From assembly GCA_035252155.1 (NCBI GenBank), contig DATFDL010000351.1, forward strand, positions 1 to 16,573: 16,573 bases of DNA. Reading direction: 5' to 3'. Below, piece by piece: positions 1-7,297 of this stretch. The DNA comes from JAICLL01 sp035252155 (GTDB lineage: Bacteria; Planctomycetota; Planctomycetia; Pirellulales; JAICIG01). The first letter of the stretch is position 1. Each line of letters starts with the position of its first letter. The notes below the pieces were generated by a model that saw only the letters and a program-made list of their open reading frames with translations, was not told the DNA's origin and did not search any database. The position numbers and the translations under genes were made by a program.

Positions 1-1714
1 GGTCGCTGTCGCTCCGCTTCGCCACGCGGAACACTTCGTCCAGCGTGGTAATGCCGCGGAGCACTTTGTTGATCCCGTCTTGGTAAAGCGTGTGCATCCC
101 TTGGCCGATCGCAGATTTACGTAGCTCCTGCGTCGATGCCCCCTGGTACGTTAATTCCCGTATTTTCGAGCTCATCAGCATCAACTCAAAAATACCCAGC
201 CGTCCCCGATAGCCCGACTTCGAACAGTTCGAACAGCCCTTGCCTTTCATGAACGTGGCACCGGCAGCCATTTCGGGCGTGATGCCGGCGGCTTCCAGCA
301 TCGCCTCGGTCGGTCGGAACGGTTGCTTGCATTTTGGACAAATCACGCGCACTAAGCGTTGCGCTAGGATTGCCACCACGCTGCTCGCCACCAGATAGGC
401 GGGTACTCCCATGTCGACCATGCGTGTAACGGCTCCGGGCGCATCGTTGGTATGTAGTGTACTGAAAACTAAGTGTCCAGTCAAAGATGCCTGTATTCCC
501 ATCTCTGCCGTCTCCGAATCGCGCATCTCTCCGACAAGGATCACGTTGGGTGCCTGACGCAGCATTGAGCGGATGATCCGGGCGAAATCGAGCCCGATCG
601 AGTGCTTTACCTCCACTTGGTTGATGCCTGGCAGGTAATATTCCACCGGGTCTTCGGCCGTGATGATCTTGCGGTCGGGCCGGTTCAGGTCGTTCAGAGC
701 GGCATAGAGGGTGGTGGTCTTCCCCGAACCGGTGGGTCCGGTAACCAGGATAATGCCATTGGGCCGGCGGATGAGGTTCTGGAAGGTCCGAAAGTCGGTC
801 TCGCTAAGTCCCAGTTGCCGGACCCCCACCCGGATGCTGTCTTTGTCAAGAACCCGCATGACGACCGTCTGCCCGTGGCTGGAAGGCAGAACGCTGACGC
901 GGAAATCGAGCTCCTTGTCGCCGATGGTGGCCTTGATGCGGCCGTCTTGCGGGCGGCGACGCTCAGCAATGTCGATCCGCGACAGAATTTTAATACGCGA
1001 CAAGATAGCTCCCAGGAGGCGGCGGGGGGGACTGTCGCGTTCTTGCAACACGCCGTCGATGCGGTACCGGATCCGAACGCGGTCTTCAAAAGGCTCGATG
1101 TGAATATCCGACGCCCGGAGCTGCACCGCCTCGGAAATAATCAGGTGGACCAGGCGGACGACGGGAGCGCTGTTTTCGTCGACCTGCTCGTCGGGGGTGG
1201 CGGCGGTTTCTTCGGTTTCGGTAAAGTCGATGGCGGTGTCGGTGAATTCCTGCAACATCGAGTCGGCACTTTCGCCCTCGGTCAACCCGTAGTGGCGGTT
1301 GATGGCGTCCACAATGCTTTCACGGGGGGCCAGCGCGACCTCGACCTGCCGGTTGAGAATGAACCGGAGCTTGTCGAGGGTCTCAAAATCCTCGGGGTCG
1401 CTGACGATAACCTTGAGCGCGCCGTCGCGTTCGTCCATCGGTAAAATGGCGTTTTCGCGGGCGACCGATTCGGGCACCAGCTCGATCACCGAAGGTGGAA
1501 TGGCGACTTCGCTTAAATCGACATAGTCATAGCCGAATTGCTGGGCGATCGCCCGCATCACCTCTTCGCTGGTGGCATAACCGAGCCGAACCAGGGCGTC
1601 GCCGATTTTTATGCCCGAGGCGCGGGCCATCTGTTGGGCCTCGGCCAATTGGTTGTTGCTGATAACTCCTTGGCGAACAAGGATTTCCGTGAAGTCGCCC
1701 ATGGTGGTGGCCAT
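1..1714 (-). CDS. GspE/PilB-family secretion or type IV pilus assembly ATPase (3' end cut by window edge)
   Basis: This is a hexameric cytoplasmic ATPase that powers pseudopilus or pilus assembly at the inner membrane. The frame is open from ATG 1714 to base 1, giving 571 visible residues, close to full length for the family. Residues about 1-150 resemble the MshEN/T2SSE N-terminal domain. A Walker A motif GPTGSGKTTT has its lysine at residue 332. The Walker B region reads ILVGEMRDSET with E396, followed by the His-box-like stretch TGHLVFSTLHTNDA. A C4 zinc knuckle is formed by C459/C462 (CPKC) and C494/C497 (CSNC). ATG 1714 is preferred because GGAG lies 7 bases upstream; an in-frame ATG at 1702 is the alternative. 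I cannot tell type II secretion (GspE) from type IV pilus (PilB) because the neighbouring genes lie outside the window. The gene is divergent from the creatininase-like gene. Confidence 0.95.
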   Translation of the reverse strand, partial: MATTMGDFTEILVRQGVISNNQLAEAQQMARASGIKIGDALVRLGYATSEEVMRAIAQQFGYDYVDLSEVAIPPSVIELVPESVARENAILPMDERDGALKVIVSDPEDFETLDKLRFILNRQVEVALAPRESIVDAINRHYGLTEGESADSMLQEFTDTAIDFTETEETAATPDEQVDENSAPVVRLVHLIISEAVQLRASDIHIEPFEDRVRIRYRIDGVLQERDSPPRRLLGAILSRIKILSRIDIAERRRPQDGRIKATIGDKELDFRVSVLPSSHGQTVVMRVLDKDSIRVGVRQLGLSETDFRTFQNLIRRPNGIILVTGPTGSGKTTTLYAALNDLNRPDRKIITAEDPVEYYLPGINQVEVKHSIGLDFARIIRSMLRQAPNVILVGEMRDSETAEMGIQASLTGHLVFSTLHTNDAPGAVTRMVDMGVPAYLVASSVVAILAQRLVRVICPKCKQPFRPTEAMLEAAGITPEMAAGATFMKGKGCSNCSKSGYRGRLGIFELMLMSSKIRELTYQGASTQELRKSAIGQGMHTLYQDGINKVLRGITTLDEVFRVAKRSDSD

Positions 1715-1923
1715 CGATTGGCTCCGCAAGATGAGATGCCGCGGTAGTTTAGGCTAATGGCCCACGGCGCGACTGTCAATGATTTTGGGCCTGGCGTGCG
1801 GGGGAATCGCCCGGCTATGGATGGCTTTGGCTCGCAAAGACGGTTGTCTGGGGGATTCGGGCGGTTTAGCATGGCAGCGGTAGGACGACGGGCCATTCAC
1901 TTCATCTTCTCCGAGGCACGCCC
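1715..1923. other. Divergent intergenic region, GspE-like / creatininase-like genes
   Basis: These 209 bases separate two divergent starts and must hold both promoters. I see no convincing -35/-10 pair, hairpin or repeat. Short reading frames here have no start context or recognisable sequence and are treated as chance. Confidence 0.5.
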
Positions 1924-2757
1924 ATGCTCCGCATTCTTGCATTAGGGGCGGTGATTGTCGTTTCGGCTTTTCAAACCACGGCACCCGCGCCGATCAGCCC
2001 CGATCCGAAGGCGCCGCGGCCGATCGATCCGTTGGATACGGTCTTCATCGAGGAGATGACGTGGATGGAAGTCCGCGACGCCTTAGCCGCCGGCAAGCGG
2101 ACGGTGATCGTGCCGACCGGCGGCGTGGAGCAGAACGGACCTTATTTGGCGACCGGCAAGCACAACTATATTTTGCGGGCGACGACGCAGGCGATCGCCC
2201 GCCGGCTAGGCAATGCACTGGTGGCGCCGATTGTGGCCTTCGTGCCAGAGGGCGACATTGACCCGCCGACCGGGCATATGCGTTACCCGGGGACGATCAG
2301 TGTCAGCGAAGCAACATTCGAATCGCTGTTGACCGACATTTGCGCCAGCCTCCGTGCACATGGTTTCACGCACATCGTATTGCTGGGCGACAGTCAAGGA
2401 AACCAGGCCGGCATGCAGCGGGTTTCTCGGGGACTCACTACCCGCTGGGCCAACGACGCGACTCGCGTCCACTACATTCCAGAATATTACAACTACGATC
2501 AGGTCGATCTCTGGCTTGAGCAGAGCGGCGTTCACCAGGTTTCCGAAGGGCTGCACGACGATTTCGCCGTAACGGCCATATTGATGACGGTCGATCCGAA
2601 CCTGGTGCGGATGAAAGAACGAGGAGCGGCCGGAAAATTTTCGATCAACGGAGTTGCGCTGGCTCCCGCGCCCAAGACGATCGAGTGGGGTAAGAAGATT
2701 ATCGACTTCCGCGCGAACGCCGCCGTGCGGGCCATCGAGCACGCGGTGGGGCAGTAG
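1924..2757 (+). CDS. Exported creatininase-family (creatinine amidohydrolase-like) protein
   Basis: The 277-residue product has a hydrophobic N-terminal segment (about residues 3-20) followed by Ala/Pro-rich sequence, so it is probably exported or membrane anchored. The body follows the creatininase fold family: PTGGVEQNGPYL (64-75) matches the family's P-x-G-x-x-E-q-x-G-P-h motif, PEGDIDPPTGHMRYPGTIS (108-126) matches the substrate-side loop, and LLGDSQGNQ (153-161) sits where members usually have a GDHGG or NGHGGN metal-binding motif. E187 and the EGLHDD motif (208-213) are further candidate ligands. Classical creatininase is a two-metal amidohydrolase. Here the usual His after E-x is N71, the usual Asp is replaced near K79-H80, and the HGG histidine is S157, so metal binding and activity are uncertain. 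GAGG lies 7 bases before ATG 1924. Substrate unknown. Confidence 0.85.
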   Translation: MLRILALGAVIVVSAFQTTAPAPISPDPKAPRPIDPLDTVFIEEMTWMEVRDALAAGKRTVIVPTGGVEQNGPYLATGKHNYILRATTQAIARRLGNALVAPIVAFVPEGDIDPPTGHMRYPGTISVSEATFESLLTDICASLRAHGFTHIVLLGDSQGNQAGMQRVSRGLTTRWANDATRVHYIPEYYNYDQVDLWLEQSGVHQVSEGLHDDFAVTAILMTVDPNLVRMKERGAAGKFSINGVALAPAPKTIEWGKKIIDFRANAAVRAIEHAVGQ

Positions 2758-2784
2758 CAGTTCCGTCACCTCGGCCAAAGAAAA

Positions 2785-2829
2785 ACGGAATCCACTCCGT
2801 GCGTCAAAGCAAACGGAATGAATTCCGTT
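2785..2829. repeat. Two short ACGGAA-type palindromes downstream of the creatininase-like gene
   Basis: ACGGA (2785-2789) pairs with TCCGT (2796-2800). A second element, AACGGAAT-GA-ATTCCGTT (2812-2829), is a perfect inverted repeat with a two-base centre. The shared ACGGAAT core suggests two copies of one small intergenic palindrome family. They could form weak hairpins in RNA but lack a U-run. Confidence 0.6.
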
Positions 2830-2845
2830 CTACAAGGGGCAGCAA

Positions 2846-2880
2846 GAGAACGGGACTTTTTACAGGGGTCCCGTTCTTTG
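2846..2880. terminator. Strong hairpin terminator, probably shared by convergent genes
   Basis: GAACGGGAC (2848-2856) pairs perfectly with GTCCCGTTC (2868-2876) around an 11-base loop, and an A-T plus G-T pair can extend it. A short T-run (TTT, 2877-2879) follows on the plus strand, and a short A-rich stretch mirrors it for the minus strand. It lies between the creatininase-like gene (plus) and the lipoprotein gene (minus), where a bidirectional terminator is expected. Confidence 0.65.
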
Positions 2881-2913
2881 CCTGCCGTGAGCGCTTATCC
2901 GCTTTGGCGGGGA

Positions 2914-3267
2914 TCACCTCGGCGGCACCGTGTCACGGGCGGCTCGTCGCTCGCGAATCCGATCGCGAATCGGCTGGCCTTGCACGTCGACGTCGACTCC
3001 TCCGCCAGGCGTGACGTCGACGTTGACTCCGCTACCCGTTGGTCCCGCCAGAGGAGCGGTGGTGCGATCGCGTCGAACGTCGACGTCCGCCCGGCCGTTC
3101 GCCGTTCGATCGGCGGCGGGCGGCGTAGTTTGCGTCGTGATGGTGGTTCGCTCGGTGGTGCTGCTCCGCGTGCCCGTGGTTGTTCCTCCGCCTGTTCCGG
3201 CCCGATTGCAGCCGACAAAGGTTACCGCCATGAGCACCATCGCGGCGATGGTAAGAGTAGTCTTCAT
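2914..3267 (-). CDS. Small Thr-rich lipoprotein with VDV repeats
   Basis: The 117-residue product starts with a basic-hydrophobic signal segment ending in TFVGC, a lipoprotein box with Cys20 as the lipidated residue. The presence of Phe at -3 is tolerated but not ideal. After the cysteine the protein is low-complexity: a Gly/Thr-rich tract (about 22-50), then Asp/Val motifs ADVDVRRD, GVNVDVTPG and GVDVDVQG (about 60-97), and a basic tail rich in Arg. No enzyme motif is visible. ATG 3267 has GGGAGG 8 bases upstream, a strong Shine-Dalgarno site. It lies downstream of, and on the same strand as, the DUF1328 and stress-protein genes, so it may belong to an envelope-stress set; that is inference. 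Similar short variable lipoproteins are common in planctomycetes. Function unknown. Confidence 0.75.
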   Translation of the reverse strand: MKTTLTIAAMVLMAVTFVGCNRAGTGGGTTTGTRSSTTERTTITTQTTPPAADRTANGRADVDVRRDRTTAPLAGPTGSGVNVDVTPGGGVDVDVQGQPIRDRIRERRAARDTVPPR

Positions 3268-3337
3268 TCGTTCCGCCTCCCTGTGAAATTTATGGTTGGT
3301 CGATCGCGATACGAAATGTTCTGTTCGGCGTTACCCG

Positions 3338-3508
3338 CTAAGGGATCGGCCGGCGCATTCCGCCCGAGATCAAACTGATGACGAACAACACCAGAAAGAT
3401 CACGAAAAGCACTTGCGCGATCGAACTCGCCGTTCCGGCGACTCCCATGAATCCAAACGCCCCAGCAACCAGCGCCACAATCAAAAACACCAATGCCCAG
3501 TACAACAT
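3338..3508 (-). CDS. DUF1328 (YtjA/UPF0391-type) small membrane protein, 56 aa
   Basis: This short gene reads MLYWALVFLIVALVAGAFGF at its start, then a Gly/Ala turn, then a second hydrophobic helix (about residues 30-48), ending in GGMRRPIP. The MLYWALVFLIVA start and two-helix layout are diagnostic of the DUF1328/YtjA family of tiny inner-membrane proteins, whose members are usually 50-65 residues long. AAGGAG lies 7 bases before ATG 3508. Members are often stress-inducible and found beside CsbD-like or other general-stress genes, which fits its place between a general-stress-like gene upstream and a lipoprotein downstream, all on the minus strand. The biochemical role of the family is not known to me. 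Confidence 0.9.
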   Translation of the reverse strand: MLYWALVFLIVALVAGAFGFMGVAGTASSIAQVLFVIFLVLFVISLISGGMRRPIP

Positions 3509-3595
3509 GACAAATCTCCTTGTAATGGTTGAAATTGAAGACGGTTTTTCTGTTCTTCGGTAAGAGCACTCAGCGTGCCATTGAGTGAGCGGTTT

Positions 3596-4120
3596 TTAGC
3601 CTTCACGAAGGGCCAGTGGTTCAGCCCCGCATTCAGCCAAGACTTGTTCGGCCGTCGCAAGGGTCTGCCGCTGTGCTTCGCTATGATCTTCGGCGGCGAC
3701 CAGGATTTTGCCCTGACTGACCGCTTGATCGTAGTAGTTGGCGACCTCGTGCTCGACGCCGCGGGTCATCATGGCTCCGACTAAACCGCCGACAACTCCG
3801 CCTGTCCACGCCGCCAGTCCGCCAGCGGCCAAGAGCGCCAATCCGCCCGTGGTGACGGCGCCGGCCAACACCGTCAGCCCGCCCAGGGCCGCGCCGATCG
3901 CGCCGCCCGTGACCACTGCGCCGGGCGTGTAAGCACCCGCCGGCTCCTCATGCTCGAACTCACGGAAATGAGCTTCCTTGGCTCGATCGGAGCAGATAAC
4001 ACTGATCTGGTCTCGGGTGAAACCGGCCCGCAACAGTTTGTCGACGGCACAATCTGCGGCGCGGATCGTGTCAAACACTCCCACGCGAATGGGTCGTTCG
4101 AGGGTCGAGGCGTTTTCCAT
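3596..4120 (-). CDS. General stress protein 17M-like (YflT-type) protein with glycine-zipper hydrophobic segment
   Basis: The 174-residue product begins with an alpha/beta module, IRVGVFDTIRAADCAVDKLL (11-30), continuing AGFTRDQISVICSD, which resembles the general stress protein 17M (YflT) domain. The middle (about 68-118) is a long Gly/Ala-rich hydrophobic stretch with GxxxG spacing (GGAIGAALGG, GGVVGGLVGAMM), as in glycine-zipper membrane segments. The C-terminal part repeats the alpha/beta pattern (KILVAAEDHSEAQRQTLATA). Such two-lobed proteins with a glycine zipper are commonly annotated as general stress or DUF1269-like proteins. GGAGG sits 8 bases before ATG 4120. It is the first gene of a minus-strand group with DUF1328 and the lipoprotein. 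Function is inferred from family resemblance only. Confidence 0.75.
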   Translation of the reverse strand: MENASTLERPIRVGVFDTIRAADCAVDKLLRAGFTRDQISVICSDRAKEAHFREFEHEEPAGAYTPGAVVTGGAIGAALGGLTVLAGAVTTGGLALLAAGGLAAWTGGVVGGLVGAMMTRGVEHEVANYYDQAVSQGKILVAAEDHSEAQRQTLATAEQVLAECGAEPLALREG

Positions 4121-4336
4121 GACAGCAGCCTCCTTAACTTAACTCGGTTTTATTTTTGAACAGAAGGAAACAAAGAACACGAAGCAGAGAAGGATTGTAA
4201 TTGTGCGATGCAGACTTCTTGGGCTTTCCTTCGTTAGTAGGGGTGTATTAACAGCAAGTCATCGCTGTGCAGTTACCGTGCCGACCGATGCCACAAATGC
4301 TGCCGCCGCTTTGCTCTTTGTTCATGCGTTGAATCC
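4121..4336. other. Intergenic region between the general-stress-like gene and ligD
   Basis: This 216-base stretch carries the upstream region of the minus-strand stress gene and the 3' side of ligD. The part at about 4135-4200 is more AT-rich than its surroundings and probably holds the stress-gene promoter, but no clear -35/-10 pair could be assigned. The only coding candidate is the 25-residue ORF listed separately. Confidence 0.4.
4248..4325 (-). CDS. Possible 25-residue cysteine-containing small ORF downstream of ligD
   Basis: ATG 4325 opens 11 bases past the ligD stop codon and runs 25 codons to TAA. The end of the product is rich in Cys, Gly and His: CGIGRHGNCTAMTCC, with Cys at 11, 19, 24 and 25. 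A GAGGA sequence overlapping the ligD stop codon is placed about 8 bases before the ATG, so ribosomes finishing ligD could reinitiate. I do not recognise the peptide. The alternative is chance: 25-codon frames are common in this GC-rich DNA, and only the RBS and the composition argue for it. Confidence 0.3.
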   Translation of the reverse strand: MNKEQSGGSICGIGRHGNCTAMTCC

Positions 4337-7057
4337 TCATGAGGTGACCGCCTTGCGAGCCGCGGCGGTGATCGATTGTCGCAGCTTCGGCAATGCTTCC
4401 CACGGATCACGACGTAGTCGGCGAAGCCGCTCCGGCAGGTTTTCGACGTTAAAGTAGTCTGCCCGCAAGTCTGCCCTCAACTCGTCCCAGGCGATGGGCA
4501 CCGACACCGGAGCACCCGACCGAGCGCGAGTCGAATAGGCGGCCACCGAAGTGGCGCCGCGATCGTTGCGTAGGTAATCCAGAAAGATCTTGTTCTTGCG
4601 CGTTGCCTTGAGCGGATTGACGGTAAAGTTTTCGGGCGAGTCGTTGGCCAATCGCTGAACGACAGATTTGCAAAACGCCTTGACTTCGGGCCATTCCAGC
4701 CGGCGCCGAATCGGGACGACGACGTGCAAGCCTTTGCCGCCCGAAGTTTTGACGAACGATTCCAGGTCGATTGATTCGAGCAGCGTCCTCAGCCGGCGCG
4801 CGGCGTCGACCACGGCCGACCAGCCGAGTTCGGGCGAGGGATCGAAATCGAACGTCAGTCGGTCGGGGCGCTCGACATCATCGGCTCGCGCGCCCCAGGG
4901 ATGGATCTCGAGCACGCCCATCTGAACCAAAGCGACAATCCCGGCGATATTTTTAACGACGGAGTACTCGTTGGTCTTCGACTTTTCTTGAATGGTCACA
5001 CGACCGAGCACACGGGGCGCACTGGGGCCGAGGTGTTTTTGATAAAAGCAGGTCTTGCGTGGCCCCTCGGGGCAGCGCACCAGGCTCAGCGGTCGATCGA
5101 CGAGATGCGGCAGAATCCAATCGGCGATCTGCTCATAAAACTCGGCCAGCCCGAGCTTGGTGATGCGTTGCTCGGCGTACAGGACCTTGTCGGGATGCGT
5201 CAGCCGCACGCCGGCTACTTCGTGGCTCTCGCGCTGGGCGGTCGCGGCCCGCTTTGGCTCGTTCGATTTGCGGCGTGGGTGGCCGTTTTCCCTGGTCACT
5301 TTACTCACCTCTTGCGGTTCGTCTCGGGTGATCTCGACCGCCGGCTTGTCTTCGCGCAGGCCCTGAAACGAGGGATGCCGCAGTCGCCTGTCGTCGGTCC
5401 AGTTGCTGAACTCGATCTGCCCGACCAGTTGGGGCCTCACCCAGTGCGTTCCGCGCGGCGTCGAACGCTGCGGAAAGTCGGCGAAGGGCGACCGTGGCTG
5501 TTCGAGCCGATCGAGTCTCTTGCGCAGATCGCCGAGCAGCCGGTCGCTGAACCCGGTGCCCACCCGGCCGGCATAGACAAAGCGCTTGGGCGGGGCGTAA
5601 TAACCGACCAACAGCGCACCTAGCCCGTGCCGCGCTCCGGCCGGCTCGGTGAAGCCCCCGATGACGAATTCGTCGCGGCGAACGCATTTGGTCTTGAGCC
5701 AATCGAAGCCGCGGCCGGCGACGTAGCCCCGATCGCGCCGCTTCGAAATGATGCCCTCCAGCCCCACGCGGCACGATTCGGCGAAGAATCGGTCGCCCTC
5801 GCCTTCCACATGTTCGGCATACCGAACGGCGCCGCGCGATGTATTGTGGTCGAGTAATTCAGCGAGGCGGGCCTTGCGTTCTTCCAACGGCATGCCGCGC
5901 AGATCATGCCCGTCGAGGTAAAGCAAATCGAAAGCATAATAAACCAGCGGTTCCGACCGTGCACCGCGAAAGGCGTTTTGTAGCGCCTGAAAGCTGCTGA
6001 CGCCGTTGGGTAACAAGGCCACAACTTCTCCATCGAGGATCGCCTGGTCGACCGGCAGCGTCTCCGCGGCCTTTGCGATGGTGGGCATCCGCCCGGTCCA
6101 ATCTTGATCGCCCCGCGTCAGCAGCCTGGCCCGGCGATCGAGCCGGCAGATGATTCGATAGCCGTCGAACTTGATTTCGTGCAGCCATTGATCGCCTGTG
6201 GGCGGCTGTTTGGCCAGCGTGGCCAACTGCATCTCGATCTTAGTTGACATGGCGGCCCGTCGCACGCCCTCGGGCAAGCTGTCTGACGAACCCCTTTTTT
6301 TGCTACGTCGCGAAGTGGATTTCTTGGCCCGTGCTGTTTTTTTGGTCGCCGGCGCGCGCTTCTTTGTCACTACTTTGTGCGGCCGCGCGCCTTTTGCTGA
6401 ACCCTGAACCCTGAACCCCGAGCCCTTTGTTAACCGGACCGTTGAATTCTTCTTCCCGCTTCGGTTCGAGCCCCACACGCGGTCGCGCGCCGCGGCGATT
6501 TCGTCGAGCGAACGCCCCGTGGCAACGCTGTTGGGTTCTGCGTCGACAACGTCGTATTCGTCGGTCGAGCGTGCTTCTTCGTCGCGCTCCTTGATCAGTA
6601 GCCAATTCGTCGCTCGTTCGTTGCCGCGGCGCGCCAGCCGGATGAGCGTCCAGCCGCCGCGCAGCTTGTCGCCTTCGAGGTGGAATTTCAATTTGCCGGC
6701 CCGATAGCCGGCGTGTGGATCGCCGCCGGGCTTCCAAACGCCACGGTCCCAAACGGCCACGGTACCGCCACCGTATTCCCCCTCGGGGATGATGCCCTCG
6801 AAATCCGCGTAGTCCAACGGATGATCTTCAACCTGGACGGCCAGTCGTTTTTCCTTGGGATCGAAGCTTGGTCCCTTGGGCACCGCCCAGCTCTTGAGAA
6901 CGCCGTCGAGCTCCAGGCGAAAATCGTAATGCAGCCGCGTGGCGTCGTGTTTTTGGATGACAAAGCTCAGGCCGCCGCGCTGCCGCCGCTTTACTTTGCC
7001 CCGCGGCTCGGGGGTGCGGTTGAAATGGCGCTTGTGCTGGTATTCGGTAAGGGCCAC
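4337..7057 (-). CDS. ligD: Multifunctional ATP-dependent DNA ligase LigD (phosphoesterase-ligase-polymerase)
   Basis: LigD processes and seals double-strand breaks with Ku in bacterial non-homologous end joining. All three modules are present in one 906-residue protein, in the order phosphoesterase, ligase, polymerase. The N-terminal 3'-phosphoesterase domain (about 15-180) has QKHDATRLHYDFRLELDG with H37, H43, D45, R47, plus H79 and Y83, spaced like the known active site. The ligase domain (about 272-560) has the nucleotidyl lysine K296 in EIKFDGYR and a later GLEGIISKR motif. The primase-polymerase domain (about 615-900) has LTFDFDPSP with D737/D739 and TSGGKGLHVVVP. The frame is open further upstream, but homology starts at VALTEYQHKRHFNRTPEPRG, so GTG 7057 is chosen; no good RBS is seen. 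The PE-ligase linker (about 200-265) is basic and contains a heptad-repeat insertion. It is divergent from ku. Confidence 0.96.
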   Translation of the reverse strand: MALTEYQHKRHFNRTPEPRGKVKRRQRGGLSFVIQKHDATRLHYDFRLELDGVLKSWAVPKGPSFDPKEKRLAVQVEDHPLDYADFEGIIPEGEYGGGTVAVWDRGVWKPGGDPHAGYRAGKLKFHLEGDKLRGGWTLIRLARRGNERATNWLLIKERDEEARSTDEYDVVDAEPNSVATGRSLDEIAAARDRVWGSNRSGKKNSTVRLTKGSGFRVQGSAKGARPHKVVTKKRAPATKKTARAKKSTSRRSKKRGSSDSLPEGVRRAAMSTKIEMQLATLAKQPPTGDQWLHEIKFDGYRIICRLDRRARLLTRGDQDWTGRMPTIAKAAETLPVDQAILDGEVVALLPNGVSSFQALQNAFRGARSEPLVYYAFDLLYLDGHDLRGMPLEERKARLAELLDHNTSRGAVRYAEHVEGEGDRFFAESCRVGLEGIISKRRDRGYVAGRGFDWLKTKCVRRDEFVIGGFTEPAGARHGLGALLVGYYAPPKRFVYAGRVGTGFSDRLLGDLRKRLDRLEQPRSPFADFPQRSTPRGTHWVRPQLVGQIEFSNWTDDRRLRHPSFQGLREDKPAVEITRDEPQEVSKVTRENGHPRRKSNEPKRAATAQRESHEVAGVRLTHPDKVLYAEQRITKLGLAEFYEQIADWILPHLVDRPLSLVRCPEGPRKTCFYQKHLGPSAPRVLGRVTIQEKSKTNEYSVVKNIAGIVALVQMGVLEIHPWGARADDVERPDRLTFDFDPSPELGWSAVVDAARRLRTLLESIDLESFVKTSGGKGLHVVVPIRRRLEWPEVKAFCKSVVQRLANDSPENFTVNPLKATRKNKIFLDYLRNDRGATSVAAYSTRARSGAPVSVPIAWDELRADLRADYFNVENLPERLRRLRRDPWEALPKLRQSITAAARKAVTS
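6398..6425. repeat. CCCTGAA heptad tract inside ligD
   Basis: The plus strand reads TGAACCCTGAACCCTGAACC and then a degenerate CCGAGCCC, i.e. tandem copies of the 7-base unit CCCTGAA. Read on the ligD strand it encodes GSGFRVQGS within the flexible, Lys/Arg-rich linker between the phosphoesterase and ligase domains (about residues 212-220). The same unit recurs at 10787-10818 within dnaE2. Confidence 0.85.
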
Positions 7058-7297
7058 GGCAGGCAGGGGTCCGGACTCAGGGGGCGAGGGGTCAGGGGCG
7101 CCACGTGCGCCCTGATAGGGCAGCCGCCCCCCGGTGGGTGCTGTATCGCACTTCGCGCGCCGCCTTACCTCGCCGGATTTAACTGAGCGAGTGTGGGTTG
7201 TTGGCATCCCGCTTGCTGCTAGCCCAGCGATGCTAGTTCTAGCACTGCTAGCACTGCTAGCACGGCCGAACCCCGAACTCAATGCTCGATTCCTGCC
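7058..7297. promoter_or_regulatory. Divergent ligD-ku intergenic region with small repeats
   Basis: These 240 bases separate the divergent ligD and ku starts and must contain the control region of the end-joining pair. Near ligD there is a degenerate GGGGTCA-type tract (about 7076-7100), related in look to the CCCTGAA heptads. GCCCT-GAT-AGGGC (7109-7121) is a short perfect hairpin. Near ku there is a 9-base tandem repeat (listed separately). No confident sigma-70 promoter or operator was identified. Confidence 0.5.
7239..7263. repeat. 9-base tandem repeat CTAGCACTG (2.8 copies)
   Basis: CTAGCACTG is repeated at 7239-7247 and 7248-7256, then CTAGCAC at 7257-7263, with a degenerate copy just upstream (CTAGTT at 7233-7238). 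It ends 34 bases before the ku start. CTAG-rich direct repeats in a promoter region could be a protein-binding array or slippage; the sequence alone does not decide. Confidence 0.85.

Noticed and set aside
602..1444. 280-codon plus-strand frame opposite the GspE/PilB-like gene.
   Set aside because: It is antisense to a clear ATPase gene with Walker A, Walker B and zinc motifs; its composition reflects the opposite strand.
3567..3587. CACTCA/TGAGTG inverted repeat between the DUF1328 and stress-protein genes, considered as a terminator.
   Set aside because: Only a 6-bp stem with a 9-base loop and no U-run on the minus strand.
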